DNA of 11,526 bases. It comes from an uncultured Methanobrevibacter sp. (GTDB taxonomy: Archaea > Methanobacteriota > Methanobacteria > Methanobacteriales > Methanobacteriaceae). Shown one piece after another: positions 5,701 to 11,526 of this stretch. The stretch covers positions 1 to 11,526 of the forward strand of contig CACZPT010000083.1 of NCBI GenBank assembly GCA_902783085.1, given 5' to 3'. The notes under the pieces were generated by a model. It ran no database searches and was not told the origin of the DNA. It saw only the letters and a program-made list of their open reading frames with translations. The first letter of the stretch is position 1. Each line of letters opens with the position of its first letter. The position numbers and the translations under genes are program-made.

Positions 5701-8700
5701 ATGATTAAAAAAATATATCTTATATGTTTTATTTTCTTAACTATTTTTTTAATCGGAACTGTATCCGCTGCTGAAATTGAAAATAAAACATTATCTTCTG
5801 AAATAAGTAATATTCAAATAAACACTCAAGATGTGGATATGTTTTATAATGATGGGACGCATTTTAAAGCAAATTTAAGTGATAATCAAGGAGCTATAAA
5901 GAATGCTTCAGTTGAGTTTATTATTAATGGAATATCATATAATAGATTTAGTGATGAATCCGGTCAAGCATCAATTTCTTTAAGATTAAATCCTGGAAAT
6001 TATAACATAACAACAAAATATTTAGAAATAACAAACAATAACACGATAATTATTAAAAGTACGATAGAAGCTAGTGATGTTGTTAAAATCTATAAAAATT
6101 CGACTCAATATTGGGCAAAATTTTTAAATAAAAATGGAGATGCCTTAAAAAACACAATGATAACATACAATATCAATGGAGTTTTCTACGATAGACAAAC
6201 AAATGATAATGGAATGTGTAAACTTAATATAAATTTAAATCAAGGCCAATACATTTTAACAGCGTATAACCCCCAAACTGATGAAATGAAAAGCAATCTC
6301 ATAACTGTACTTCCAAGTATAACAGAAAATAGGGATGTTATAAAATACTACAGAAACGCTAGTAAATATAGTGCAAAACTACTTTCAAAAGATGGAAAAA
6401 CAGCAGGATCTGGTGAATCTGCACGATTTAATATAAATGGAGTATTTTACACAAGACAAAGTGATATGTATGGTATAGTTAGTCTTAATTTAAATTTAGA
6501 ACCTGGAAAATATATAATAACTGTATACTATGACGATTGTGCTGTATCAAACAATATTACAATACTTTCAACAATTTATACAAATAATCTTACAATGTCT
6601 TATAAAGACGGAAGTAAATTTAAAGTAAATTTAGTAAATGGTCAGGGAAATCCTGCAGAAGACGAAGAACTAACATTTAACATAAATGGAGTTTTTTATA
6701 CACGCATAACAAATGAAAACGGTATTGGATATTTGAATATCAACCTTAATCCTGGAAAATATATTATAACAACGAGTCATAACGGCCTTTCTGTTGGAAA
6801 TTGGATTATAATAAACAAACAAAACGATAAAGAAATTCAAAATACAGAATTTAGCCATGAAATTAAAATACCAAATTATGTAAATGTAACTTATCCTTAT
6901 GTTTTTGAAAATAGCGCATACACACTAAAAAGTGGCATTAATGGAATTATAAAAATGCCAAAAAATCAAATATTTACAATTACTATTGATTCCAATACTT
7001 ATTTATTTTCATCAGCCAGTATTAGTGGTTATGATACACAAGTGATTGGGTATAAAACCTACCTAATACCATTTAATGGAAGTGAAATACAAAGTAATAT
7101 GGATATCAATAAATTAAAAGGTTATGGGATAATTTTATATGATGAAGGAGATTACACACATATAATCTATAGAAATAATTGTACTAATAATATCGAACAA
7201 TTTGGTGTAATGATTAGTAAAGATCTTGATAAAAGCGAAAGTATCCATTATATTCAAGATTCAAACGAAATAACTAAAATTAATTTTAAAACAATGAATT
7301 TTGATGAAATGGGATTGAAATATTCCCTATCAAAATATCATGGTGGTACAATTTATGATTTTAACTATAAAAGTTATGATGAAATAACAAAAGGAAATAG
7401 CCAAAAAATTAAATTCTTAAATACAAATGAATCCGTTACATTTAGTCTGTTTGGAAACTATATTGTTGGTTATCTTAATGAAGAAAAAATTTTAACGAAA
7501 TTCAATTCAACAAACTGTATTGATTTTGAAAAAGAAGAAATAATTACTTATGGTGAAAATGAGTTATATGGAAGCGAATTTGATGTAGTTCAATCATTTG
7601 CAATAATTAATGACAAAGTTACAAATCAAATTATAGATGATTGGATTTTAAAAGAAACGGAATATAAAAATAATGTAGCGATGAAAAGTCTATATTCACT
7701 TTTTTTAACTGTTTTAAATAATGTGTATTTAAGTGATAAAGTTTCAGATGAAATAGCTATTGAATATGATGTATTATGGAAAAGAGAAAATAACACGGTG
7801 TTTTTAGGAGGAGCAAATGTTAAAAATATGTACCTACACCTTTTAAGTCCAGATATGGGACGTTTAGTAACTGGCAATGATGAAAGTAATATTATTGAGT
7901 TTAGATTTACAACATCGATTTTATTATCAGAACTTGAGAAATATTGTCTTAAACCTATAACAAACAATAATAATGATGTATGTAGTGCATTTGAAAACAT
8001 GTTTAGCTCAATAGATTCATTTAATGCAAGTATTGTATTTTATAATGATACTTTATTTATTATAGATGAAAGTGGAACAAATACAACATTTATTGTTAAC
8101 TTAAAAACGGGAGTAGTAACACCACTTGTTGTTAAAGATGGATTTGCTTATAAAGGTGCTACAGTAAATAGAAATTGTGGAACATGTAATATTAATTTTG
8201 TAGTAAAAAACATTGTGCAATTTGTTAATAACGGTATGAGAGACATTATAAATAATGGGAATGATATTTTATCTTATATTCGGAATAATATTTACCCATT
8301 GACAAAATTAAGTGTTGATGGTGCAATACTAACAAAAGGTGTTTTTGGAATAGTATTGGGAGGTACATCTGCGGTGTTTATTAGTTTATTAGCAACAGCA
8401 AAAGCAATTCAATCAATTGGAGTTTATTATTCAGAAAATTTTGTTGATGATGAAGATTTACATGGCACTTATGATTTATTAACTTTTACACGGCCAGGAC
8501 CATTTCAAAATGTAAAAATATTTAATATTCCCCAAACTGATGGAAGTGTTGACTACATACGGATTCAAATTAATTCTGATGGTTCCCTAAATCGTGATAA
8601 TGCAACATATATAAGTGAAGGAAGAGTTAAAAAGTTAACAAAAGCAGAAACTTACAACTATTTTAGTGAAGAAAACTGGACTCCATTTAATGTTCCTCGA

Positions 8701-8718
8701 CAATACTGGAATTGGTGA
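5701..8718 (+). CDS. Secreted Ig-like-repeat adhesin-like protein with novel C-terminal region (1005 aa)
   Basis: I set the start at ATG 5701: GGTGAT at 5691-5696 lies four bases ahead and would be inside the gene if ATG 5689 were used. Residues 1-23 form a signal peptide (basic MIKK, hydrophobic core, VSA before AEIEN). Four Ig-like repeats of about 80-85 residues follow (about 44-122, 125-208, 211-292, 295-378), each with a Y-(N/K/R)-(D/N)-(G/A/S)--(F/Y) opening, an (I/N)ING(V/I)FY--R core and a N-NPG-Y-I-T end. These resemble Methanobrevibacter adhesin-like proteins. Residues 379-1005 match nothing I know. Within them are a CGTC pair (Cys826, Cys829), a glycine-rich hydrophobic helix (about 880-908) and a C-tail of about 97 residues rich in Tyr and Trp, ending RQYWNW. 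Many N-x-S/T sites suggest surface glycosylation. Base composition is lower in GC (near 20-25%) than ychF. Coupled to the next gene. Confidence 0.82.
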   Translation: MIKKIYLICFIFLTIFLIGTVSAAEIENKTLSSEISNIQINTQDVDMFYNDGTHFKANLSDNQGAIKNASVEFIINGISYNRFSDESGQASISLRLNPGNYNITTKYLEITNNNTIIIKSTIEASDVVKIYKNSTQYWAKFLNKNGDALKNTMITYNINGVFYDRQTNDNGMCKLNINLNQGQYILTAYNPQTDEMKSNLITVLPSITENRDVIKYYRNASKYSAKLLSKDGKTAGSGESARFNINGVFYTRQSDMYGIVSLNLNLEPGKYIITVYYDDCAVSNNITILSTIYTNNLTMSYKDGSKFKVNLVNGQGNPAEDEELTFNINGVFYTRITNENGIGYLNINLNPGKYIITTSHNGLSVGNWIIINKQNDKEIQNTEFSHEIKIPNYVNVTYPYVFENSAYTLKSGINGIIKMPKNQIFTITIDSNTYLFSSASISGYDTQVIGYKTYLIPFNGSEIQSNMDINKLKGYGIILYDEGDYTHIIYRNNCTNNIEQFGVMISKDLDKSESIHYIQDSNEITKINFKTMNFDEMGLKYSLSKYHGGTIYDFNYKSYDEITKGNSQKIKFLNTNESVTFSLFGNYIVGYLNEEKILTKFNSTNCIDFEKEEIITYGENELYGSEFDVVQSFAIINDKVTNQIIDDWILKETEYKNNVAMKSLYSLFLTVLNNVYLSDKVSDEIAIEYDVLWKRENNTVFLGGANVKNMYLHLLSPDMGRLVTGNDESNIIEFRFTTSILLSELEKYCLKPITNNNNDVCSAFENMFSSIDSFNASIVFYNDTLFIIDESGTNTTFIVNLKTGVVTPLVVKDGFAYKGATVNRNCGTCNINFVVKNIVQFVNNGMRDIINNGNDILSYIRNNIYPLTKLSVDGAILTKGVFGIVLGGTSAVFISLLATAKAIQSIGVYYSENFVDDEDLHGTYDLLTFTRPGPFQNVKIFNIPQTDGSVDYIRIQINSDGSLNRDNATYISEGRVKKLTKAETYNYFSEENWTPFNVPRQYWNW
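5830..6834 (+). repeat. Four tandem Ig-like repeats (protein level)
   Basis: Four copies of roughly 250 bases encode Ig-like modules. Their cores read IINGISYNR, NINGVFYDR, NINGVFYTR and NINGVFYTR. Copies 3 and 4 also share LNPGKYIIT-type ends, so they are the closest pair. DNA identity is high only over the short core, so the duplications look old. Confidence 0.75.
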
Positions 8719-8719
8719 T
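8714..8719 (+). promoter_or_regulatory. GGTGAT ribosome-binding site overlapping the upstream stop codon
   Basis: GGTGAT is made from the final Trp codon (TGG, 8713-8715) and TGA stop (8716-8718) of the Ig-repeat gene plus one base. It lies three bases before ATG 8723, so ribosomes ending the first gene are positioned to start the second. Confidence 0.8.
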
Positions 8720-8722
8720 TAA

Positions 8723-8914
8723 ATGTCAATAATCAAAAGATTTATTGAAGGATTTAAAAAAGAACATATTATAATTCAAATTTTAGCAATACTAACAATA
8801 ATATTCTTTATTTATGAAATTATAATATTTCCTAAAAGTAGCGTAATATTTACTGCATTATTGTTCTTATTATTAGTAGCCAAGTTTGTTGATTGGTTTT
8901 TTAATAAAAAATAG
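8723..8914 (+). CDS. Small two-helix membrane protein coupled to the surface protein (63 aa)
   Basis: This is a 63-residue hydrophobic protein with a basic N terminus (MSIIKRFIEGFKKEH), two membrane helices (about 17-36 and 40-59) separated by a PKSS turn, and a short basic end (NKK). The helix count and charges predict both ends in the cytoplasm. Its ribosome-binding site overlaps the stop codon of the preceding Ig-repeat gene, and a strong terminator follows, so the two form a closed two-gene unit. No family is recognised. The position fits a partner of the surface protein: a membrane anchor or assembly factor, or a protective (immunity-like) protein if the large protein is an effector. This is inference from context only. 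Confidence 0.7.
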   Translation: MSIIKRFIEGFKKEHIIIQILAILTIIFFIYEIIIFPKSSVIFTALLFLLLVAKFVDWFFNKK

Positions 8915-8921
8915 AATTTAA

Positions 8922-8960
8922 AAGTTAAAATAATTACTTATTTTAACTTATTATTTTTTT
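8922..8960 (+). terminator. 12-bp hairpin plus T-tract ending the surface-protein unit
   Basis: AAGTTAAAATAA (8922-8933), loop TTAC, TTATTTTAACTT (8938-8949) form a perfect 12-bp stem followed by TTATTTTTTT (8951-8960). The T-tract runs into the stop codon of the convergent arsA gene. The stem is symmetrical and could also affect minus-strand transcripts. Confidence 0.7.
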
Positions 8961-9963
8961 AAAGTTGAATAGCTTCCTGAGTTACCTCATCATTGTCTTT
9001 GTCATCATAAAGAATTTCAGCAAGGTTAAATAGCTTATCTTGACCTTTAACTTCATCTTTAAATAAAGGTACTTGAGCAATTTCTTGATTTTGGAATTTT
9101 TGAGCAATTAAAGCTAAACGTTTTTGTTGTAATTTATGTCTTGAATGGCAGAAATCACAATCACAAATATCCGGCATGACTTGATTTACAATAATACTAT
9201 CAACAGTCATATCATTTTTCTCTAAAGCTTCCAAGGCTCTTTCTGATTCATAAATTGACATTTCTTCAGGAATAACAACCATTTTAAATGTTGTTCTATC
9301 AGGATTTGACAATACTTCTTTAGCCTGATTAATCTGTTCTTTGGTTCTTTTTAAATCTTCAGTAGTCTGAGGATTATCTACTGCATCCATAAATGGTATT
9401 ATGCCTTTTAAAGAGTTAGTAAGTGAACCTAATCTAGTTTTAGCCATCATTACTTTACCAACCCATGAATCCATTACATCAGGAAATGACAACAACCTTA
9501 AAGTGTGACCTGTTGGTGCAGTATCAAATACAACAACATCATATTCGTTTGATGTCATTACTGATAAAAATACTTCAAATGCAGCGGCTTCATCAGCACC
9601 TGGAGAAGCAGAAGCTAAATCCATTTGATCAGTTAAAAAATCAAGTCCTGCCATTTGATCTGAATTAGTGGATTTTTGAGCTTCAAGAGCAGATTGTTTT
9701 TGAGCCATAGCTTCATCAGGATCAATTTCAACTGCAAATAAATTGGTTTTGATTTCTCTTGGATAATGTCCAATAGGTACTTCAAGTGAGTCTGAAAGTG
9801 AATGTGCCGGGTCTGTTGAAACAATTAAAGTCTTTTTACCTTGATTAGCTAACCATAAAGCTGTTGCTGAGGATACTGAAGTTTTTCCAACTCCCCCTTT
9901 TCCTCCAACAAAAATAAATGTAGTTTCATCTTTATTAAATTTAAAATAATCTCTAAATGCCAA
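8959..9963 (-). CDS. arsA: Get3/ArsA-family ATPase (334 aa, TTG start)
   Basis: This is a single-domain deviant-Walker P-loop ATPase of the ArsA/Get3 family. Visible motifs: P-loop VGGKGGVGKTS (19-29), switch I DPAHS (51-55), switch II DTAPTGHTLR (147-156), a helical region with MAKTRLGSLTNSL (172-185) that in Get3 lines the client groove, and CDCDFC with the CxxC pair 269/272 that in Get3 holds a dimer-bridging zinc. A single domain plus CxxC favours a Get3-like tail-anchored-protein targeting role over arsenite efflux. No arsB or arsR lies nearby, so arsenic resistance is not supported. I chose TTG 9963: GAGGTGAT lies four bases ahead and relatives start with MAFRDYFKFNK. A GTG at 9972 lies inside that site. 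The gene appears monocistronic, with an elaborate upstream region. Confidence 0.9.
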   Translation of the reverse strand: MAFRDYFKFNKDETTFIFVGGKGGVGKTSVSSATALWLANQGKKTLIVSTDPAHSLSDSLEVPIGHYPREIKTNLFAVEIDPDEAMAQKQSALEAQKSTNSDQMAGLDFLTDQMDLASASPGADEAAAFEVFLSVMTSNEYDVVVFDTAPTGHTLRLLSFPDVMDSWVGKVMMAKTRLGSLTNSLKGIIPFMDAVDNPQTTEDLKRTKEQINQAKEVLSNPDRTTFKMVVIPEEMSIYESERALEALEKNDMTVDSIIVNQVMPDICDCDFCHSRHKLQQKRLALIAQKFQNQEIAQVPLFKDEVKGQDKLFNLAEILYDDKDNDEVTQEAIQL

Positions 9964-9976
9964 GTAAATCACCTCT
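9964..9976 (-). promoter_or_regulatory. arsA: Strong GAGGTGAT ribosome-binding site deciding the TTG start
   Basis: On the minus strand GAGGTGAT, fully complementary to the archaeal 16S 3' end, precedes TTG 9963 by four bases. This supports the rare start codon. Confidence 0.75.
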
Positions 9977-9984
9977 CATAAAAA

Positions 9985-10001
9985 ATTTACTTTTTGTAAA
10001 T
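9985..10001 (-). repeat. Small inverted repeat in the arsA leader
   Basis: ATTTAC (9985-9990), a 5-T loop and GTAAAT (9996-10001) form a 6-bp stem about 10 bases before the ribosome-binding site, probably within the 5' leader. It is weak and AT-rich; a role is uncertain. Confidence 0.25.
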
Positions 10002-10006
10002 CTTTC

Positions 10007-10104
10007 CACATACTTACCATTTTCATATATTTTATATGTGAAATTATGAATTTTGGTAACTATATGATATTAATTAAACTTACTTTTGGTTACTAAATGA
10101 TATT
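10007..10104. repeat. Three-copy motif TGGTWASTAWRTG upstream of arsA
   Basis: The core TGGTAACTATATG (10054-10066) recurs as TGGTTACTAAATG (10087-10099). Both sit in 21-base units (10051-10071 and 10084-10104) that agree at 19 of 21 positions and are offset by exactly 33 bases, about three helical turns. A third, inverted, copy TGGTAAGTATGTG lies at 10007-10019 (11 of 13 bases match the first). The arrangement looks like binding sites for one regulator on both sides of a TATA box. Confidence 0.5.
10024..10038 (-). promoter_or_regulatory. arsA: Candidate proximal TATA box for arsA
   Basis: The minus strand reads CATATAAAATATATG, itself a near-palindrome (CATATA-TTT-TATATG on the plus strand). 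Transcription would start near 10000-10008, giving a leader of about 40 bases. The direct repeats would then lie upstream, in an activator position. Confidence 0.4.
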
Positions 10105-10116
10105 TATGTCTTATAG

Positions 10117-10124
10117 TATATAAA
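10117..10124 (-). promoter_or_regulatory. arsA: Candidate distal TATA box for arsA
   Basis: The minus strand reads TTTATATA in the context AACTTTATATACTA. Transcription would start near 10092, giving a leader of about 130 bases; the direct repeats would then overlap the start site, in a repressor position. Confidence 0.35.
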
Positions 10125-10170
10125 GTTAGTTATATATATTTTTGAGCATCTATCAAAATAAACTGTTTTC

Positions 10171-10947
10171 TTAATGTATCATCGAATAAACCGCTAATAT
10201 ACTAGGTATTGCAATTATAATTGTATTACGAACCATTCTAAGACGATGCCTTCTCCATTCTTTTTCTGTTAATTTCCTCACTTTAGGAATTTTCAAAATA
10301 CTCATAATCATACTTGCAGACAGGAAAATGAAATATGTATTGATAATAAACAGATATCCCGCTCCAATGAGCATATCCCACCTACCATTTGCAATCGAAT
10401 AACCACAGGTGCATAATGGTGGCATCAATGCAGTTGCAATTGCAACACCCGGAATAACAGTATTTGTCTTGTCTATTCTAGTTTGTCCGATGATTCCAGC
10501 AAGTCCACCAAAAAAGGCAATGAGCACATCATAAAAAGTCGGAGATGTTCTTGCCAATAATTCTACTGTTGGCTCTTTAACCGGAGAGAGAAAGAAATAA
10601 ATCATGGCCGCAGTAACACTGATTAAAATTTGAACTCCGAAACCCAATAAATGCTTGCGGAGTAGCGAATAATCTGCAGATACACTTGCATATGCAGAAG
10701 CAAGAATACTTCCCATCAAAGGTGAAATCAACATTGCACCAATAATCACTGCAGTTGAGCTCATATTGAGACCCACAGAAGCAATTACCATTGCACATAC
10801 AAGTACACACATATTTGTTCCTGTGACTTTTCCACCATCCAGCAGACGTGTGCGAATCTCATCATTTGATGCCGAATCCTCTGATATCGAAAACAATTTT
10901 TTTATTTTTTCCATTATTGTTTCTTCTTGATCTGTATTCATATCCAT
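10171..10947 (-). CDS. DUF389 family integral membrane protein (258 aa)
   Basis: This is an integral membrane protein of the DUF389 family, whose function is unknown. A cytoplasmic N-terminal stretch of about 42 residues (FSISEDSASNDEIRTRLLDGG) precedes about seven hydrophobic helices (43-61, 64-87, 101-120, 139-157, 162-184, 191-216, 240-256). The family hallmarks are clear: GLNMSSTAVIIGAMLISPLMG at 59-79 (conserved GLN, IGAMLISPLMG) and PGVAIATALMPPLCTCG at 166-182, followed by NTYFIFL. A basic segment (TEKEWRRHRLRMVR, 227-240) precedes the last helix. It is short for the family; many members carry a further soluble domain, absent here. ATG 10947 is preceded by AGGA at about nine bases. GC content (about 42% in sampled lines) is above that of the surface-protein gene. 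Probably downstream of a decayed gene on the same strand. Confidence 0.85.
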   Translation of the reverse strand: MDMNTDQEETIMEKIKKLFSISEDSASNDEIRTRLLDGGKVTGTNMCVLVCAMVIASVGLNMSSTAVIIGAMLISPLMGSILASAYASVSADYSLLRKHLLGFGVQILISVTAAMIYFFLSPVKEPTVELLARTSPTFYDVLIAFFGGLAGIIGQTRIDKTNTVIPGVAIATALMPPLCTCGYSIANGRWDMLIGAGYLFIINTYFIFLSASMIMSILKIPKVRKLTEKEWRRHRLRMVRNTIIIAIPSILAVYSMIH

Positions 10948-10959
10948 ATTGTCATATCC

Positions 10960-11173
10960 TTAACTTTCCAACACATTGCTAAAGAATATCTTAATGAACA
11001 TCACATATCTGTGTGAACCCAAATACCCGCTTTTCAGCTTCTTAATAATTGGTTCAACATTTTAGATGGGGAAACATTTCATTAAATCCAGTTTTATCCA
11101 ATAATATGACTACATTATTTCTTTCACATGTGTTGAACATTCTATCAAAAATAATCAGTGAAATAAACCATAA
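10960..11173 (-). pseudogene. Frameshifted remnant of an unrecognised gene upstream of DUF389
   Basis: On the minus strand, one frame (open 11057-11173) encodes a protein-like peptide containing IIFDRMFNTCERNNVVILLD and then KTGFNEMFPHLKC before a TGA at 11054-11056. The adjacent frame (open 10960-11061) then encodes NVEPIIKKLKSGYLGSHRYV and MFIKIFFSNVLES, ending at a TAA at 10960-10962. Joined by one frameshift near 11057-11061 they give a smooth peptide of about 70 residues with balanced composition, unlike random AT-rich sequence. The stop lies 12 bases before the DUF389 ATG and overlaps its AAGGA site, as in an operon. No good start codon or ribosome-binding site is visible at the 5' end, so it also seems truncated. 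I do not recognise the family. A sequencing error is the main alternative. Confidence 0.45.
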
Positions 11174-11526
11174 TTATTATTCCATAATAAATAATTGATT
11201 TTAATATTATTAAATTAATCGATACATTTTTAGTTTTATACACTGAATTTAACATTAGACCAATGACATCATATCCTAATGTATTAACAGCATATAATTA
11301 ATTATTAAAATGAATCAATGTCGTCAAGTTGATTTTTTAATTTTTTATCTTTATTTTCAAGTTATTAGGATGATGTTGCATAATTAGTGTTAAATTGTCT
11401 TTATTATTTTTTGTTTATTAAAATAGTTAATTGTATCCAGTTTTTCTTTGATTAAAGAGTACTTTGTCTATTATTATATTTAAAGTTATAGTCAAGTTAA
11501 ATTATTTAACTGATATGTTCTTTAAT
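11174..11526. other. AT-rich stretch with no intact gene
   Basis: I see no intact gene here. The minus strand has a TATA-like GTATAAAAC at 11233-11241 that could drive the remnant and DUF389. A short minus-strand reading frame ends at 11305-11307 with LENKDKKLKNQLDDIDSF and is flanked by other broken frames, possibly another gene remnant. A 17-base palindrome (AGTTAAAT-T-ATTTAACT) lies at 11495-11511, and ACATTAG/CTAATGT form a 7-bp inverted pair around 11252-11283. Confidence 0.4.
11233..11241 (-). promoter_or_regulatory. Candidate TATA box for the remnant-DUF389 transcript
   Basis: GTATAAAAC on the minus strand would start transcription near 11210, upstream of both the frameshifted remnant and the DUF389 gene. 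No better TATA box is visible in the 110 bases just ahead of DUF389. Confidence 0.35.

Noticed and set aside
7626..8000. Minus-strand 124-residue reading frame inside the surface-protein gene
   Set aside because: It is antisense to a well-supported gene, with low-complexity Ser/Leu composition and no initiation signal.
9465..9824. Short frames on either strand within arsA
   Set aside because: They overlap the conserved ATPase sequence and have no independent start signals.
8959..9963. Arsenic-resistance operon
   Set aside because: There is no arsB, arsC or arsR, and the ATPase is single-domain with a Get3-type CxxC motif.
10577..10810. Cys-rich minus-strand 77-residue reading frame
   Set aside because: It is an alternative-frame shadow of the DUF389 helices; the cysteines come from out-of-frame reading of GC-richer codons.
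10171..10947. Higher GC of the DUF389 gene as evidence of horizontal transfer
   Set aside because: Sampled stretches are near 42% GC, but parts of ychF reach about 40% too; conserved genes in AT-rich genomes are often less AT-rich than surface-protein genes.
11001..11132. TCACA/TGTGA and CACATGTG palindromes as operators
   Set aside because: They fall inside the probable gene remnant and have short arms, so chance is sufficient.

Overview
The window reads as a piece of an AT-rich methanogen genome, most likely Methanobrevibacter or a close relative (Methanobacteriales). The signs are archaeal TATA boxes (TTTATAAA type), GGTGAT and GGAGG ribosome-binding sites, T-tract terminators, an archaeal-type YchF/OBG GTPase, a CbiE cobalamin enzyme, a Get3/ArsA ATPase with a CxxC motif, and a large secreted protein with the Ig-like repeats typical of Methanobrevibacter adhesin-like proteins. 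The genus is inferred from protein recognition; no rRNA or tRNA is present to confirm it.

Layout. Bases 3-140 hold the 3' end of a gene cut by the window edge. A 71-residue TM2-like membrane protein with its own promoter follows (225-440, +). Three minus-strand genes come next and face it: YchF GTPase (1416-2606), a SAP/DUF6434 protein (834-1394) and a TIGR04076-family protein (520-834). The last two overlap by one base. From 2757 to 8914 the plus strand carries a membrane-anchored alkaline-phosphatase-superfamily protein, CbiE, a 1005-residue secreted Ig-repeat protein and a 63-residue two-helix membrane protein coupled to it. A 12-bp hairpin plus T-tract closes this block. The minus strand then carries the Get3/ArsA ATPase (8959-9963) and a DUF389 membrane protein (10171-10947). 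Upstream of DUF389 are about 580 bases without an intact gene; they contain what looks like a frameshifted gene remnant.

How the genes may work together. Most are independent housekeeping or surface functions. CbiE belongs to anaerobic corrinoid synthesis, which methanogens need for methyl transfer. The phosphatase, the Ig-repeat protein and the small membrane protein all act at or outside the membrane. The Ig-repeat protein and the small membrane protein form an obvious two-gene unit: the ribosome-binding site of the second is built from the last codon and stop of the first.

The most interesting signals are (a) this surface-protein/small-membrane-protein pair, whose C-terminal 600+ residues I do not recognise; (b) a three-copy motif upstream of arsA; (c) perfect inverted repeats sitting on the promoters of the phosphatase and the Ig-repeat protein; and (d) the decayed reading frame in front of DUF389. 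No CRISPR array, insertion sequence or RNA gene was seen.
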